Assembly (NCBI GenBank): GCA_050330955.1
Contig: JBHJHJ010000055.1
Location: 1-40,953 of the forward strand
Direction of reading: 5' to 3'
Source: JBCCAG01 sp050330955
GTDB lineage: Bacteria > Cyanobacteriota > Cyanobacteriia > CAKZMO01
Length of the DNA: 40,953 bases
A program made the translations under genes and the position numbers. Below are positions 25,203-34,292 of the stretch, piece by piece (position 1 is the first letter of the stretch; each line of letters starts with the position of its first letter). The notes beneath the pieces were generated by a model. It made no database searches and was not told the DNA's origin. It saw only the letters and a program-made list of their open reading frames with translations.

Positions 25203-25940
25203 TTGAACGAAAACCAACCCCAATTGCCTCAGCCCCGATCGCCCAATCGCCTCCTAGCCCTGCTGCCAGAGGCAGACTACCGCCAAATTGCGCCCTATCT
25301 CAGACCCGTTAGCTTGTCCTCAGGGCAGGTCATCTACGAACCCCATGAAGTGGTCTCCACGGTCTATTTCCCTACTAGCGCGATGGTTTCGCTCGTGCAG
25401 GTGATGGAAGGCGGCATGACCGTTGAGGCCGGCGTGGTGGGCAGTGATGGCATGTTGGGATACCCGGTCTATCTGGGAGGGCAGCACGACTCTAGCCGGG
25501 CCATTGTGCAGATTCCCGGTGAGGCGGTTGTCCTCGATGCGAGGACGCTGAAAGCCGTATTCAACCAGGGCGGCAGCTTACAAAAGCTGCTGCTGCGCTA
25601 CACCCAGGCTTTTATTGCCCAACTGAGTCAAACCGCCGCCTGCAATCGCTTTCACCCCACAGAAGAGCGGCTGGCCCGCTGGCTGCTGCAGTCTGGGGAC
25701 TTTGCCCAGTCTTCAACCCTCAACCTGACCCAGGCCTTTTTATCCAGCATGTTGGGCGTGCGCCGCGCTAGCGTCACCGTCGCCGCCAACACGCTACAAA
25801 ACGCAGGGATGATTCACTACAATCGGGGGCACGTTCGCATTCTAGACCGACAGTCTCTTCAGTTGGCCTGCTGCGAGTGCTATGGGACCGTCAAATCTGA
25901 GTATGACCGCCTGCTAAGCGACTTTGCCAGCTCGAAGTAG
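25203..25940 (+). CDS. Crp/Fnr family transcription regulator
   Basis: 245 residues from a TTG, 39 nt after the kinase stop; AGAGG at 25193-25197 precedes it. The N-terminal cyclic-nucleotide-type sensor domain (about 30-140, with SLSSGQVIYEPHEVV and GMLGYPVYLG) is followed by a helix-turn-helix (QAFLSSMLGVRRASVTVAAN, about 180-205). The tail CCECYGTVKSEYDRL is typical of a broad Crp/Fnr subfamily; the Cys could be redox or metal sensitive, but that is not shown. The ATG-less start and short gap suggest co-transcription with the kinase upstream. It may be the output of the phosphorelay or simply a neighbour. Confidence 0.88.
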   Translation: MNENQPQLPQPRSPNRLLALLPEADYRQIAPYLRPVSLSSGQVIYEPHEVVSTVYFPTSAMVSLVQVMEGGMTVEAGVVGSDGMLGYPVYLGGQHDSSRAIVQIPGEAVVLDARTLKAVFNQGGSLQKLLLRYTQAFIAQLSQTAACNRFHPTEERLARWLLQSGDFAQSSTLNLTQAFLSSMLGVRRASVTVAANTLQNAGMIHYNRGHVRILDRQSLQLACCECYGTVKSEYDRLLSDFASSK

Positions 25941-26119
25941 CCTTCGCACCAACGGCTTTTCGTACGCTACCGCACACAGCACGGTATAGATGTATGACAG
26001 AGTGATTGAGGCAGGGCTGTTGGGACTTTGAATTTTGTTAAGATTGTGTTGTAAACTTATCGTGATGATTCAGGGTTCGGCAATTTGCTATTCTTTATAG
26101 TCGGAGCGCGTTTGAGTAG

Positions 26120-26575
26120 ATGATGGGTCTCAACGGACACAGTATCCTTCTCGTCGAAGATGATCCCAACGACATTTTGTTTATTCAACGGGCTTTTCGC
26201 CAGGTTAACGCTGCTATTCCGGTTCAGATCATCAAGGATGGTGACGACGCGGTTGACTACTTAGCTGGGCAGGGAAAGTTTGTTGACCGAGATGCCTATC
26301 CGCTGCCAGCCCTAATACTGCTGGATTTAAAGTTGCCCCGCCGCTCCGGGGCTGAAGTTTTAGAATGGATGAAGCAGCAGCCTGTCATTAAACGCATTCC
26401 AGTGGTGGTTTTGACGTCATCTCGGGAAAACGTGGATATCGCTCGGACCTACGACCTAGGCATCAGCTCCTACTTGGTCAAGCCCGTCAATTTCAGCACG
26501 CTGTCTAAGATGGTTGCTGCGCTAGATCATTACTGGCTGCAGCTCAACGAATATCCCAGTTTGGCGTCGATCTAA
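26120..26575 (+). CDS. Single-domain response regulator, Rcp1-like
   Basis: 151 residues, only a receiver domain. The start ILLVEDDPNDILFIQRAF, the phospho-Asp at residue 69 in ILLDLKLPRRSG, LTSS and the Lys in SSYLVKPVNF match the Rcp1 type, which in cyanobacteria receives phosphate from phytochrome-class kinases. A GGAG at 26103-26106 lies 13 nt upstream, rather far. It sits 15-21 nt before the next kinase gene, so the two are probably coupled. No output domain, so it acts by protein contact. Confidence 0.9.
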   Translation: MMGLNGHSILLVEDDPNDILFIQRAFRQVNAAIPVQIIKDGDDAVDYLAGQGKFVDRDAYPLPALILLDLKLPRRSGAEVLEWMKQQPVIKRIPVVVLTSSRENVDIARTYDLGISSYLVKPVNFSTLSKMVAALDHYWLQLNEYPSLASI

Positions 26576-26596
26576 TCCTAAGACTGACATTTGAAC

Positions 26597-28096
26597 ATGG
26601 CGTTAACGCGATCGCTACAGCGAATCTTACTGATTGACGATAGCCCAAACGACCGACTGCTAGCGATTCGAGAGATTAAGCAGGAGTTCCCGGATGTTGA
26701 GATTGAAGAGGCAATAGACTGGACCCAAGTCCGTCAATCCTTCAGCGCCAATAACTTTGATCTGGTGATTACCGACTACGAGCTTAACTGGGCTACGGGT
26801 ATAGAAATTCTACATGCGCTAAAGGATCATGACCCCAACTGTCCTGTGATTATGTTCACCGATTCGGGGTCGCAGGAAATTGCGGTGGAGGCGATGAAAG
26901 CGGGCCTTGACGATTACGTGCTCAAAGCGCCCAAGCACCGGCTCCGCTTGCGACAGGCCATTCGCTCCGTTTGGGAAAAAGCTCAGATTCGCCGCCGGGC
27001 TGAGGAGCTAGAGTTCCGGCTGCAGTTTTTGCTCAACGAGCTTGAGGTGGGCGTTTTTCGGGCAACTCTAGAGGGCCAGCTCATCGAAGCGAGCGATGGT
27101 TTGCTTCAGCTGTTGGGCTTTGCCTCCCTGGCTGAGGCGCAACCCTTCTTTGAAAAAGAGCTGTCCTGGCCTAGTGGCGATCGCGCCAGCCCAAAAAGAT
27201 GGCACCGGGAAATCAAGCTCGAGAGAACCGGTGAGGACAGTCCGCTTTGGCTGCAGGTGAGCGAAACGGTGATGCAGCTCGACGGCCAAGCCGTGATTGA
27301 CGGCCTGATTAGCGACATCACCCAGCAAAAGGAGACCGCAGCAGCCCTCCGGTCTCTCAACCAAACCCTAGAGGCGCGGGTCAAAGAGCGAACCGAGCGC
27401 TTAGAGTACCTCAATCAGGAGCTAGAAACCTTCGCCTTTTCGGTCTCCCACGACCTACGAGCCCCCGTCCGCCAAATCAGCAGCTTTGTTGAGCTACTGC
27501 AAGCAGAGCTGCAGTCAGCGGGGTTGACTGAAACCCTTCAGCACTACATGCAGCAAATTCTCCAGCTTGCCGGTCGCTCCAGCAAAATGATCGATGACCT
27601 GCTGCAGTTTTCTCGCACAGGTCGAGCTGAGATGCAATACACTACGATCAACATGAACAAGCTTGTTCAGGAGGTAAAGCGTCAGGTCGAATTCCAGCTT
27701 GAGGGTCGGGCCATTGATTGGCAAATTGAACCGTTGCCCCCTGTAAAAGGCGATCGCAATTTGCTCCACCAGGTTTGGCAAAACCTGCTTGAAAACGCCG
27801 TCAAGTATACGCAGGTGCAAGACCAAGCCAGAATTACGATCAGCGGCGTCGTCAGCGGCGGTGATGTGATTTACTCGGTGCGCGACAACGGCATTGGCTT
27901 TGACGCCGAGGATGCCAGCAGGCACCTGTTTGGCGTGTTTCAGCGTCTCTCAAATGCCCAAAACTTTGACGGCACTGGAATTGGTCTGGCAAACGTGCGA
28001 AGAATTATCTCCCGCCACGGGGGCCGCTGCTGGGCGGAAGGGGAAGTCAACGTAGGGGCAGTCTTTAGTTTTGCCCTGCCATCTCTCGAGACTTAG
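26597..28096 (+). CDS. Receiver-headed histidine kinase (REC-PAS-HisKA-HATPase)
   Basis: 499 residues from ATG 26597 (TTG 26591 is possible). Receiver about 8-125 (ILLIDDSPNDR, D60 in ITDYELNW), a degenerate PAS about 140-255 (WLQVSETVMQL then GLISDITQQK), coiled coil, HisKA with His285 (VSHDLRAPVRQ), N-box NLLENAVKYT and G-boxes RDNGIGFD and GTGIGLAN. Soluble. The receiver lacks the usual proline after the Asp pocket (DYELNWATG). Follows the Rcp1-like gene by 21 nt and is followed by a second receiver kinase after 16 nt. Confidence 0.88.
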   Translation: MALTRSLQRILLIDDSPNDRLLAIREIKQEFPDVEIEEAIDWTQVRQSFSANNFDLVITDYELNWATGIEILHALKDHDPNCPVIMFTDSGSQEIAVEAMKAGLDDYVLKAPKHRLRLRQAIRSVWEKAQIRRRAEELEFRLQFLLNELEVGVFRATLEGQLIEASDGLLQLLGFASLAEAQPFFEKELSWPSGDRASPKRWHREIKLERTGEDSPLWLQVSETVMQLDGQAVIDGLISDITQQKETAAALRSLNQTLEARVKERTERLEYLNQELETFAFSVSHDLRAPVRQISSFVELLQAELQSAGLTETLQHYMQQILQLAGRSSKMIDDLLQFSRTGRAEMQYTTINMNKLVQEVKRQVEFQLEGRAIDWQIEPLPPVKGDRNLLHQVWQNLLENAVKYTQVQDQARITISGVVSGGDVIYSVRDNGIGFDAEDASRHLFGVFQRLSNAQNFDGTGIGLANVRRIISRHGGRCWAEGEVNVGAVFSFALPSLET

Positions 28097-28112
28097 CTTA
28101 GGGACGAAATAT

Positions 28113-29693
28113 ATGTCAGCCGCTCAGTTTCTTCTATTAGAAGATGATCCAGTAGATCGTGAACTCATTCAAACAGCGCTGATGGAGAGCGGCGTCGTCC
28201 AGCGCTTTATTTCGGTTGCCGACCGACAGGCGTATATAGACGCCTTAGAAACAGAGACAGTCGACCTGATTTTGTCTGACTATGTCTTACCTAATTTTGA
28301 CGGGTTAGAAGCCTTAAAATTGGCAAAGTCGATCTGCCCCGAAGTGCCCTTTATTCTAGTCTCCGGGGTATTGGGCGAAGAGCAGGCTATTGATGCGCTT
28401 AAGCAGGGCGCAGATGACTATGTTCTCAAGCAGCGGATGCAGCGGCTAGTGCCAGCCGTAGGCCGTGCTCTGCAGGAAAGTCAGGAGCGACAGGCGCGCA
28501 GGACAGTTGAGAGGGCGCTGCAAAAAACGGATAACTTGCTCAGGGCAATCGTGAGTGCATCACCGACGGGCATCATTACCCTGAGCAGCGAGCAGCAAGT
28601 GATGACGTGGAACAAAGCGGCTGAGCAGCTCTATGGATGGCCGGCTTCCCAGATCACTGGCCGCGCTTTGCCCGTGATTCCAGAGCAAGAGCAGGCTGAC
28701 TTTGACTGGTGTTTTATGCAGGCGCTGAAGAATCAAGCGGTCCTTAATCAGGAAGAGCACCATTTGATGCGCGATCGCCGCTTGATTGATGTCAGTCTGT
28801 CCCTAGCGCCGCTGCAGGATGGCGATGACCACATCTATGGCGTCGTCATGACGGTCACCGATATCACCGAGCGCAAGCAAATTGAAGCGGAACGGCAGCG
28901 AAACGAGGCAAAACTCAAGCAGCAAACCCAGGCTTTGGCAGCAGCAAATGAGCTATTGCTGCAGGCCAAGCAGGATCTGCAGCACCACAACCAAGACCTA
29001 AAGCAGTTTGCCTCTGCCATTTCCCACGATCTAAAGGCGCCGTTGCGGGGAATCAACAATCTATCCACGTGGATTGCGGAAGACTACGGGGACCAGGTTC
29101 CGCCAGAGGCGAAAAAGCAGCTTGGCCTGCTGCGGCAGCGGGCAGGCCGTATGACGGTGCTGGTGGACGGTCTACTCGAGCTGGCTAAAGTCGGCCAAGC
29201 CCAGGCCCCACTAGAGCCCGTAGATCTAAATCAAATGTTAGCCAACGTTATTGACATGCTGGCGCCGTCAGCAGCCGTCATGGTGAATCTTCCCCCCAAT
29301 CTGCCGACGATTCAAGCTAGGCCTCTCTCCCTGCAGCGGGTTTTTACCAACCTAATTGGTAATGCCATTAAGCACAATTACCGCCCCAACGGTACAGTCA
29401 CCATTTCAGTCACAGAGCAGCCCCAAGGCTATGAGTTCTCCGTTGCGGATGATGGGCCAGGAATTGCCCCTGAAAATCACGGGCGCATCTTTGACATCTT
29501 TCAGACGCTGAAATCAGAGGGTGACGCCTCAGAGGTCGGAGCGCGCGATCGCGGTGAGAATACCGGGCTTGGTCTGGCGCTGGTCAAGCGCATCGTGGAG
29601 AGTGAGGGGGGGCAAATTTGGGTCGATTCGCAGCTTGGCTGTGGGGCAACGTTCCGCTTCACCTGGCCGTTACGTGCTTCCGTACCGGTGTGA
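28113..29693 (+). CDS. Receiver-headed histidine kinase (REC-PAS-HisKA-HATPase)
   Basis: 526 residues from ATG 28113, with GGGACGAAAT just upstream; earlier in-frame starts would overlap the previous gene. Receiver about 4-120 (LLLEDDPVDRELI, D56 in LSDYVLPNFDG), PAS about 145-265 (AIVSASPTGIITL, then VVMTVTDITER), a long coiled coil, HisKA with His305 (ISHDLKAPLRG), N-box NLIGNAIKHN and G-boxes DDGPGIAP and GLGLALV. Soluble. Last gene of the signalling block. Same domain plan as its neighbour but only moderate sequence similarity, so an old duplication or separate recruitment. Confidence 0.88.
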   Translation: MSAAQFLLLEDDPVDRELIQTALMESGVVQRFISVADRQAYIDALETETVDLILSDYVLPNFDGLEALKLAKSICPEVPFILVSGVLGEEQAIDALKQGADDYVLKQRMQRLVPAVGRALQESQERQARRTVERALQKTDNLLRAIVSASPTGIITLSSEQQVMTWNKAAEQLYGWPASQITGRALPVIPEQEQADFDWCFMQALKNQAVLNQEEHHLMRDRRLIDVSLSLAPLQDGDDHIYGVVMTVTDITERKQIEAERQRNEAKLKQQTQALAAANELLLQAKQDLQHHNQDLKQFASAISHDLKAPLRGINNLSTWIAEDYGDQVPPEAKKQLGLLRQRAGRMTVLVDGLLELAKVGQAQAPLEPVDLNQMLANVIDMLAPSAAVMVNLPPNLPTIQARPLSLQRVFTNLIGNAIKHNYRPNGTVTISVTEQPQGYEFSVADDGPGIAPENHGRIFDIFQTLKSEGDASEVGARDRGENTGLGLALVKRIVESEGGQIWVDSQLGCGATFRFTWPLRASVPV

Positions 29694-29741
29694 TAACCCT
29701 CGTCTAGGCTGAGACTTGTCGCAGGCCGCCGGTCGGCGGTC

Positions 29742-30755
29742 CTATTTCAGGTCGCTCCGATCGCAGGCCGCCCCAAAATCCACGGCTGGCCCTTGGGGAA
29801 TCAATCCCCCCGGATTGAGGGGAAATAGATTGCCGTAATAGTCCCGCTTCACCGCCTCTAGGTCGCAGGTGCCAGCCACCCCCGGCTGCTGATAAATATC
29901 CCGCACGTAGCCGCTGAGATGCTCATAATCCGCGATGCGGTGGCGGCTACACTTAAACAGGCTGTAATAGACCGTATCGAAGCGAAACAGCGTGGTGAAC
30001 AGCCGCACGTCTGCCAGGGTGAGGCGATCGCCGCAGAGGTACCGCTGGGTGGCCAGCGCCCGATCGATTTCGTCTAGGGCGGTAAATAGCTCATCGCAGG
30101 CGCGATCGTAGGCGGCCTGCGACTGGGCAAACCCACAGCGGTACACCCCGTTGTTGACCGCCGGATAGATCTTGGCGTTCCACCCGTCCACTGCGCCCTT
30201 GAAACCGGCAGGATAGAGGTCCAGCTTGCGGGCGGCGAAGGCTTCAAACGCCTGGTTGAGCACCACGATAATCTCAGAGCTTTCATTGTTGACGATCGCC
30301 CCAGCCTTGTCGTCCCACAGCACCGGCACCGTTGCGCGACCGCCATAGCCTGGCACAGCCTGCCGGTAGAGGGCAGCGAGGGTTTTGTGTCCCAGAAATG
30401 GCTCGTCGAACACCCACCCGCCTTCCTCAGGGGAGGGCGACACCACCGTCACCGAAATAGCCTCTTCCAACCCCTTAAGCGATCGCACCACCAAGGTCCG
30501 GTGGGCCCAGGGACAGCCCAGGCCCACAATCAGGCGATAGCGCTTATGCTCCGGCGGATGGTCACCGTCAGGGCCGACAACATGGCGGAACTGGCTGGGC
30601 GGGCGCTGGTAGTCCCCTGTGTTGCTGGACGGAGCCAGCTGGGACATCATCAAGCGCCACTGCTGACTCCAGATAAAGCGGCCCAGGCGAATGACCGCCT
30701 TCCCCGGCAGGCTACCCACGGGCTTCGGGCCGAGTAACGACAATGCCGTAGGCAT
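29742..30755 (-). CDS. Xi-class glutathione transferase / glutathionyl-hydroquinone reductase
   Basis: 337 residues from ATG 30755, overlapping the M16 gene by 44 nt; a GTG at 30719 would give a more typical length and almost no overlap. The active site GCPWAHRT has the catalytic Cys of the Xi class, preceded by MMSQLAPSS and followed by GGRATVPVLWDDK and IVNNESSEII, the glutathione-binding region. The C-terminal helical domain runs from about 210. These enzymes reduce glutathionyl-hydroquinones with glutathione in the cytoplasm. Coupled expression with the M16 peptidase is likely. Start uncertain, family firm. Confidence 0.9.
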   Translation of the reverse strand: MPTALSLLGPKPVGSLPGKAVIRLGRFIWSQQWRLMMSQLAPSSNTGDYQRPPSQFRHVVGPDGDHPPEHKRYRLIVGLGCPWAHRTLVVRSLKGLEEAISVTVVSPSPEEGGWVFDEPFLGHKTLAALYRQAVPGYGGRATVPVLWDDKAGAIVNNESSEIIVVLNQAFEAFAARKLDLYPAGFKGAVDGWNAKIYPAVNNGVYRCGFAQSQAAYDRACDELFTALDEIDRALATQRYLCGDRLTLADVRLFTTLFRFDTVYYSLFKCSRHRIADYEHLSGYVRDIYQQPGVAGTCDLEAVKRDYYGNLFPLNPGGLIPQGPAVDFGAACDRSDLK

Positions 30756-32037
30756 CAGGGTTGAGATACTGCCGCGCCGCCTGCCGCAGAGCGGCCGCAT
30801 CGACGGCGCGAATTTGCCTGGGGTAGTGGATGGCTGCGTCGAGGCTGCCGGTCATGGACTGGTAGTATCCATAGAGGCCAGAGCGGCTCGTGGGGGTCTC
30901 GTTGGCAAAAATGTATCGGTTGGCAACCTGGGTGCGAATGCGCTCGATTTCTGAGGCGTCTACCGGGTCGGTCTGCAGCCGCCGGATGTGTTCTACGACG
31001 GCGGCTTCCACCGCCTCAAGGTTCGTCTCAGGCAGGCGGGCCGACACGGAGAAGACGCCCTGCTGGGCGTAGGTCATGTTGCTCACCCGGATTCGAGACA
31101 CCAGCGATCGCTCCTCCCGCAGGTCCCGCACCAGCCGGGCCGTGCGCCCAAAGCCCAAGACTGAGGCCAGCACGTCGAGGGGATAGGTCTGGTCAAGGTT
31201 CTGAATGCTGGGGACTCGCCACATCATCACCAGTCGCGCCTGCTGCAAGGCAGCGTCCACGAGTTCAGCGCGAACGATTTCGGCAAAAGGGGCGTTTTGC
31301 GCCGGGGAGGACGCGGAGATTATGCCAGCAGAGAACGGCATCGCGTCAGCGTCATCAGCGCCGACCACAGCCCCGTTCGGGATGCCGCCAGCCACCGTTT
31401 CAATCAGCTGCTCCACGGGCAGATTGCCCACCGCCACTGCCGTCATCGCCGCAGGGCGATACCAGGTTTGATGAAACGCCCGCATCTGCTCAGGCCGCAG
31501 CGATTCAATCACCTCAGGCGTGCCGAGCACGGGCCTAACATAGGGCAGGTCGGGGCAGGCGATCGCCATCGCTTGGTAGAAAGAGCGCCGTCCGGGACTG
31601 TCCTCAGCGCGGCGAATTTCTTCTAAGATGACGGGGCGCTCGCGCTCAAAGGCCTCCTCTGAGATGCTGGGCTGCAGCACCACCTCAAGCTGCAGCGGCG
31701 TCAGCGCCGCAAAATTCTGCGGGGCCATGGTGATGTGGTAATGGGTGTAGTCTTGGCTGGTGGCTGCGTTGGCCACAGCGCCGCACTGCTCTACAATCTG
31801 CTCAAATTCCCCGCTCTTAAGGCGATCAGTTCCCTTGAACATCATGTGCTCTAGGAAGTGAGCCATGCCGTTGATGTCATCCGTTTCAACCGCCGAGCCG
31901 ATGTTGAACCAGAGGTTGAGATTAACGGCATCGACCGGAACCCGCTCGGCAACAACTGTGAGCCCGCTCGAGAGGCAACGAACCGTAGGCTGATTGAGCG
32001 GGATAGCAAGGGCAGACGGGGTCAGTCCGACGGTCAT
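30712..32037 (-). CDS. M16 family zinc metallopeptidase
   Basis: 441 residues. The inverted zinc motif HFLEH (H60, E63, H64) is present, with the downstream Glu in LEEIRRAEDS. Two M16 lobes follow: the middle block RPEQMRAFHQTWYRPAAMTAVAVGN and a second lobe from about residue 215. It resembles bacterial processing-peptidase-like enzymes (PqqL/YmxG type). No signal peptide is clear, so location is uncertain. Downstream GST gene overlaps the stop. Likely role: peptide or transit/signal peptide degradation, inferred. Confidence 0.9.
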   Translation of the reverse strand: MTVGLTPSALAIPLNQPTVRCLSSGLTVVAERVPVDAVNLNLWFNIGSAVETDDINGMAHFLEHMMFKGTDRLKSGEFEQIVEQCGAVANAATSQDYTHYHITMAPQNFAALTPLQLEVVLQPSISEEAFERERPVILEEIRRAEDSPGRRSFYQAMAIACPDLPYVRPVLGTPEVIESLRPEQMRAFHQTWYRPAAMTAVAVGNLPVEQLIETVAGGIPNGAVVGADDADAMPFSAGIISASSPAQNAPFAEIVRAELVDAALQQARLVMMWRVPSIQNLDQTYPLDVLASVLGFGRTARLVRDLREERSLVSRIRVSNMTYAQQGVFSVSARLPETNLEAVEAAVVEHIRRLQTDPVDASEIERIRTQVANRYIFANETPTSRSGLYGYYQSMTGSLDAAIHYPRQIRAVDAAALRQAARQYLNPDAYGIVVTRPEARG

Positions 32038-32134
32038 GGGAGATTTCCAGGGTGGGGCTACTCCTCATCTTAGTGCGTCTGAACTTGACATGCTCAACAA
32101 GCTCAATAAACATCGGGGGATGGCTGGGTCAGAT

Positions 32135-33706
32135 CTACCGCAGATAGTCTAGGATGCCGCTGGCGATCGCCTCGGAAATTTGCCGCCGTCCGCTGCTGCT
32201 GCGCAGGCGAGCCGCGTCTTCAGTGCCAGTGACAAAGCCAGTTTCCACCAGGATAGCGGGCATGGAGGTGTTGCGAATCACGTAGAAGCGAGCTTCCTTG
32301 ACGCCTCGGTCCACAGAGCCGGTTTCGCGGATCAGCCGGGATTGGACCGCTGTTGCCAGACGGCGCCCCTCAGCAGAGGCATAGAAGAAGGTCTCAATGC
32401 CGTTGACTTCTGGGCGGCTGAGGCTAATGGCGTTGGCGTGAATGCTGACAAAGATATCGGCGTTGCTGCGCTCTGCGGCAGCCACCCGGGGCTCTAGGTC
32501 CACTTCTTGGTCACCGGGGCGGGTCATCACCGTGACGATGCCCTGCTGCTCTAGCAGCCGCGCCACTTGGTCAGAGATATCGCGCACCACTTCCTTTTCT
32601 TGCAGGCCGCCGATGCCCACCGCGCCGGGGTCTCTTCCCCCGTGGCCGGCGTCAATCGCTACCACAATGCGACCTGCAGGAATAGGACGGGGAGCAGGGC
32701 GGCTGGGAGACGGTGCCGGCGTGCGGCTGGGGGGCGGCGACACCACACCGCTGTTGTCGATATCGAGGATGGAGGCCCGCAGCCCCTCTGCCCGCAGCTG
32801 TTGCCGGGTGGCGTCTGCGGTGAGGCGATCGCGGAAGAGACCTGCCTGCATCACCACTTCACCGTTGATTAGAGTGCGGAAGGCATCGGGAACCACGGCC
32901 CTCACCTTGCCCTGGACGTCGCTTGAGCTGGCGGGGACGATGACCCGGTAGCGGAAGCCGAGGCGGGCCGCTTGATCGGAAGGCGGCGCAGGCGGCTGGC
33001 TGGGTGCCGGGCTGGGGGCGGGGCGAGACGGGATTGAGCCACCGCCGGGTACGGGAATCGTGGGAATCGTCATGGAGCCACCGGGACGAGGCAGGAGCGC
33101 TGTGGGGGACTCTGACGGCGTCACGGCGACGGGCACGGACCGCTGCGGGGCTGCCGCAATTAGGGTGTTCAGGTCTTGGTCGTGGGTGAGGTAGTAGTGG
33201 CCAAGGGTCTGGCCGTTATAGGTGCGCTTTGTCAGCCGCCAGCCGGGGTTGAGCGCGATAGCGGTGAACTCACCGGCCTGGTTGCTGGCCCGGCCAATTT
33301 CGAGATCAGGCTGGGTGCGATCGCGCACGTGCCGGGCTACCAGCTTCAGGTTGGTGCCGTCGCGCAGCACCCGTAGGTCGTAGCGCCAGCCCAGGTCTTC
33401 GCCGCCCACCCGCACGGAATAGCCGTTGCTGTCGGTGCCGCGACCGCAGATGCCGGTAAAGTCGAACTGCAGCAGCAGGGGCTCCACCCGATCGCCATCT
33501 TCATCCCAGCACTGGCGGCTGTTGCTGAGCTGCTCTAGTACCAGGAGCTGGTGGGCGCGATCGCCAATGGGTGAGGCGACGGCCACCACCCGGTTGGGGT
33601 CAAGCTCTTGCTGGTTAAACGTTGCTGCTGAGGCGGGGCTTTGTCCGAGTCCGGCGAGGCTGAGAAGCGCTGTGAGTGCCCAAAAGCGGAGTCCAAATGA
33701 TTTCAT
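32135..33706 (-). CDS. DUF3747-SPOR-like-N-acetylmuramoyl-L-alanine amidase
   Basis: 523 residues from ATG 33706, chosen because a standard signal peptide (MKSFGLRFWALTALLSLAG, ending ASA-A) begins there; the frame is open to 33778. Domains: DUF3747 about 28-180, a Pro-rich linker, a SPOR-like segment about 250-320 (QAGLFRDRLTADATRQQL), a second linker, and Amidase_3 about 350-523. Zinc ligands are His in AIDAGHGG, Glu in LQEKEVV and His in SIHANA; the catalytic Glu is in VETGFVTG. It cleaves the amide between N-acetylmuramic acid and L-Ala in periplasmic peptidoglycan, used in cell separation. Divergent from the peptidoglycan-binding gene. Confidence 0.92.
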   Translation of the reverse strand: MKSFGLRFWALTALLSLAGLGQSPASAATFNQQELDPNRVVAVASPIGDRAHQLLVLEQLSNSRQCWDEDGDRVEPLLLQFDFTGICGRGTDSNGYSVRVGGEDLGWRYDLRVLRDGTNLKLVARHVRDRTQPDLEIGRASNQAGEFTAIALNPGWRLTKRTYNGQTLGHYYLTHDQDLNTLIAAAPQRSVPVAVTPSESPTALLPRPGGSMTIPTIPVPGGGSIPSRPAPSPAPSQPPAPPSDQAARLGFRYRVIVPASSSDVQGKVRAVVPDAFRTLINGEVVMQAGLFRDRLTADATRQQLRAEGLRASILDIDNSGVVSPPPSRTPAPSPSRPAPRPIPAGRIVVAIDAGHGGRDPGAVGIGGLQEKEVVRDISDQVARLLEQQGIVTVMTRPGDQEVDLEPRVAAAERSNADIFVSIHANAISLSRPEVNGIETFFYASAEGRRLATAVQSRLIRETGSVDRGVKEARFYVIRNTSMPAILVETGFVTGTEDAARLRSSSGRRQISEAIASGILDYLR

Positions 33707-34145
33707 GACGATTTGTCCCTTACTGACGGTGTGAAGTGTCGAACTCAGATAGATGCGCAGAGAAGCCAAGACATCCACCCCGGTGCGCTGCTCGACACCT
33801 TTATCCTCAGTCAGTTCCTCCTAAACTACGGCGGGGCGCGTTCGAGTTATTCAACTGGGCCAAGTAGGCCAATAAATAAAGTGCCTCAGTCAGAGGCTAA
33901 AAGCTTTGGTGTGTATAGGTTTGACCCAGTCACAACCCTGCAGCATTCTGCACTGCGCTACTGCCGCAGTGGGACGGTCATGGAGTTGGCCTGATTTCAC
34001 AAATTGTCAACGGATTAATTTTCTTAAGCAATGCTGTAGCTGGTGGAGGACGCTCTTATCTCAAGCGTTGGGGGCAATTCAAGCTGAATCAGTCCAAAAA
34101 ATGTTGCAGAAATATTAAATTAGTGGCGATTGTTTGAAATTTGGC

Positions 34146-34161
34146 CTACTTATGTAAGTAG
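34146..34161. promoter_or_regulatory. 16-bp palindrome, candidate operator
   Basis: CTACTTA at 34146-34152 and TAAGTAG at 34155-34161 are perfect complements with a 2-nt centre. It is 131 nt upstream of the peptidoglycan-binding gene's ATG. No regulator can be named. Confidence 0.4.
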
Positions 34162-34182
34162 ATCCATCAAATAGTTTGGCTC

Positions 34183-34206
34183 AAGCCTAAGCCTAAGCCT
34201 AAGCCC
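34183..34206. repeat. AAGCCT hexamer array, four units
   Basis: Three perfect AAGCCT units and a fourth AAGCCC, directly after GGCTC. Located in the leader region of the peptidoglycan-binding gene. Possible slippage site. Confidence 0.75.
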
Positions 34207-34292
34207 AGCGGGAGCCACAGCAAGGTGCTATCGTTTTATCTCCCGATTTGGCTACGAAGAAGCACCGATTGACCTTTACTACGAAATGCCCT

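Larger units (their letters stand above)
33707..34292. other. Divergent intergenic region between two wall genes
   Basis: About 586 nt without a supported gene; the short ORFs inside have no family features. It holds the palindrome at 34146-34161, the AAGCCT array at 34183-34206 and small stems (for example GCCTC-AGTCA-GAGGC near 33881). I see no tRNA-like fold. Confidence 0.5.

Noticed and set aside
33713..34118. Short ORFs in the gap between amidase and PG-binding genes
   Set aside because: They lack ribosome sites, recognisable domains and plausible composition; the gap is more likely regulatory.
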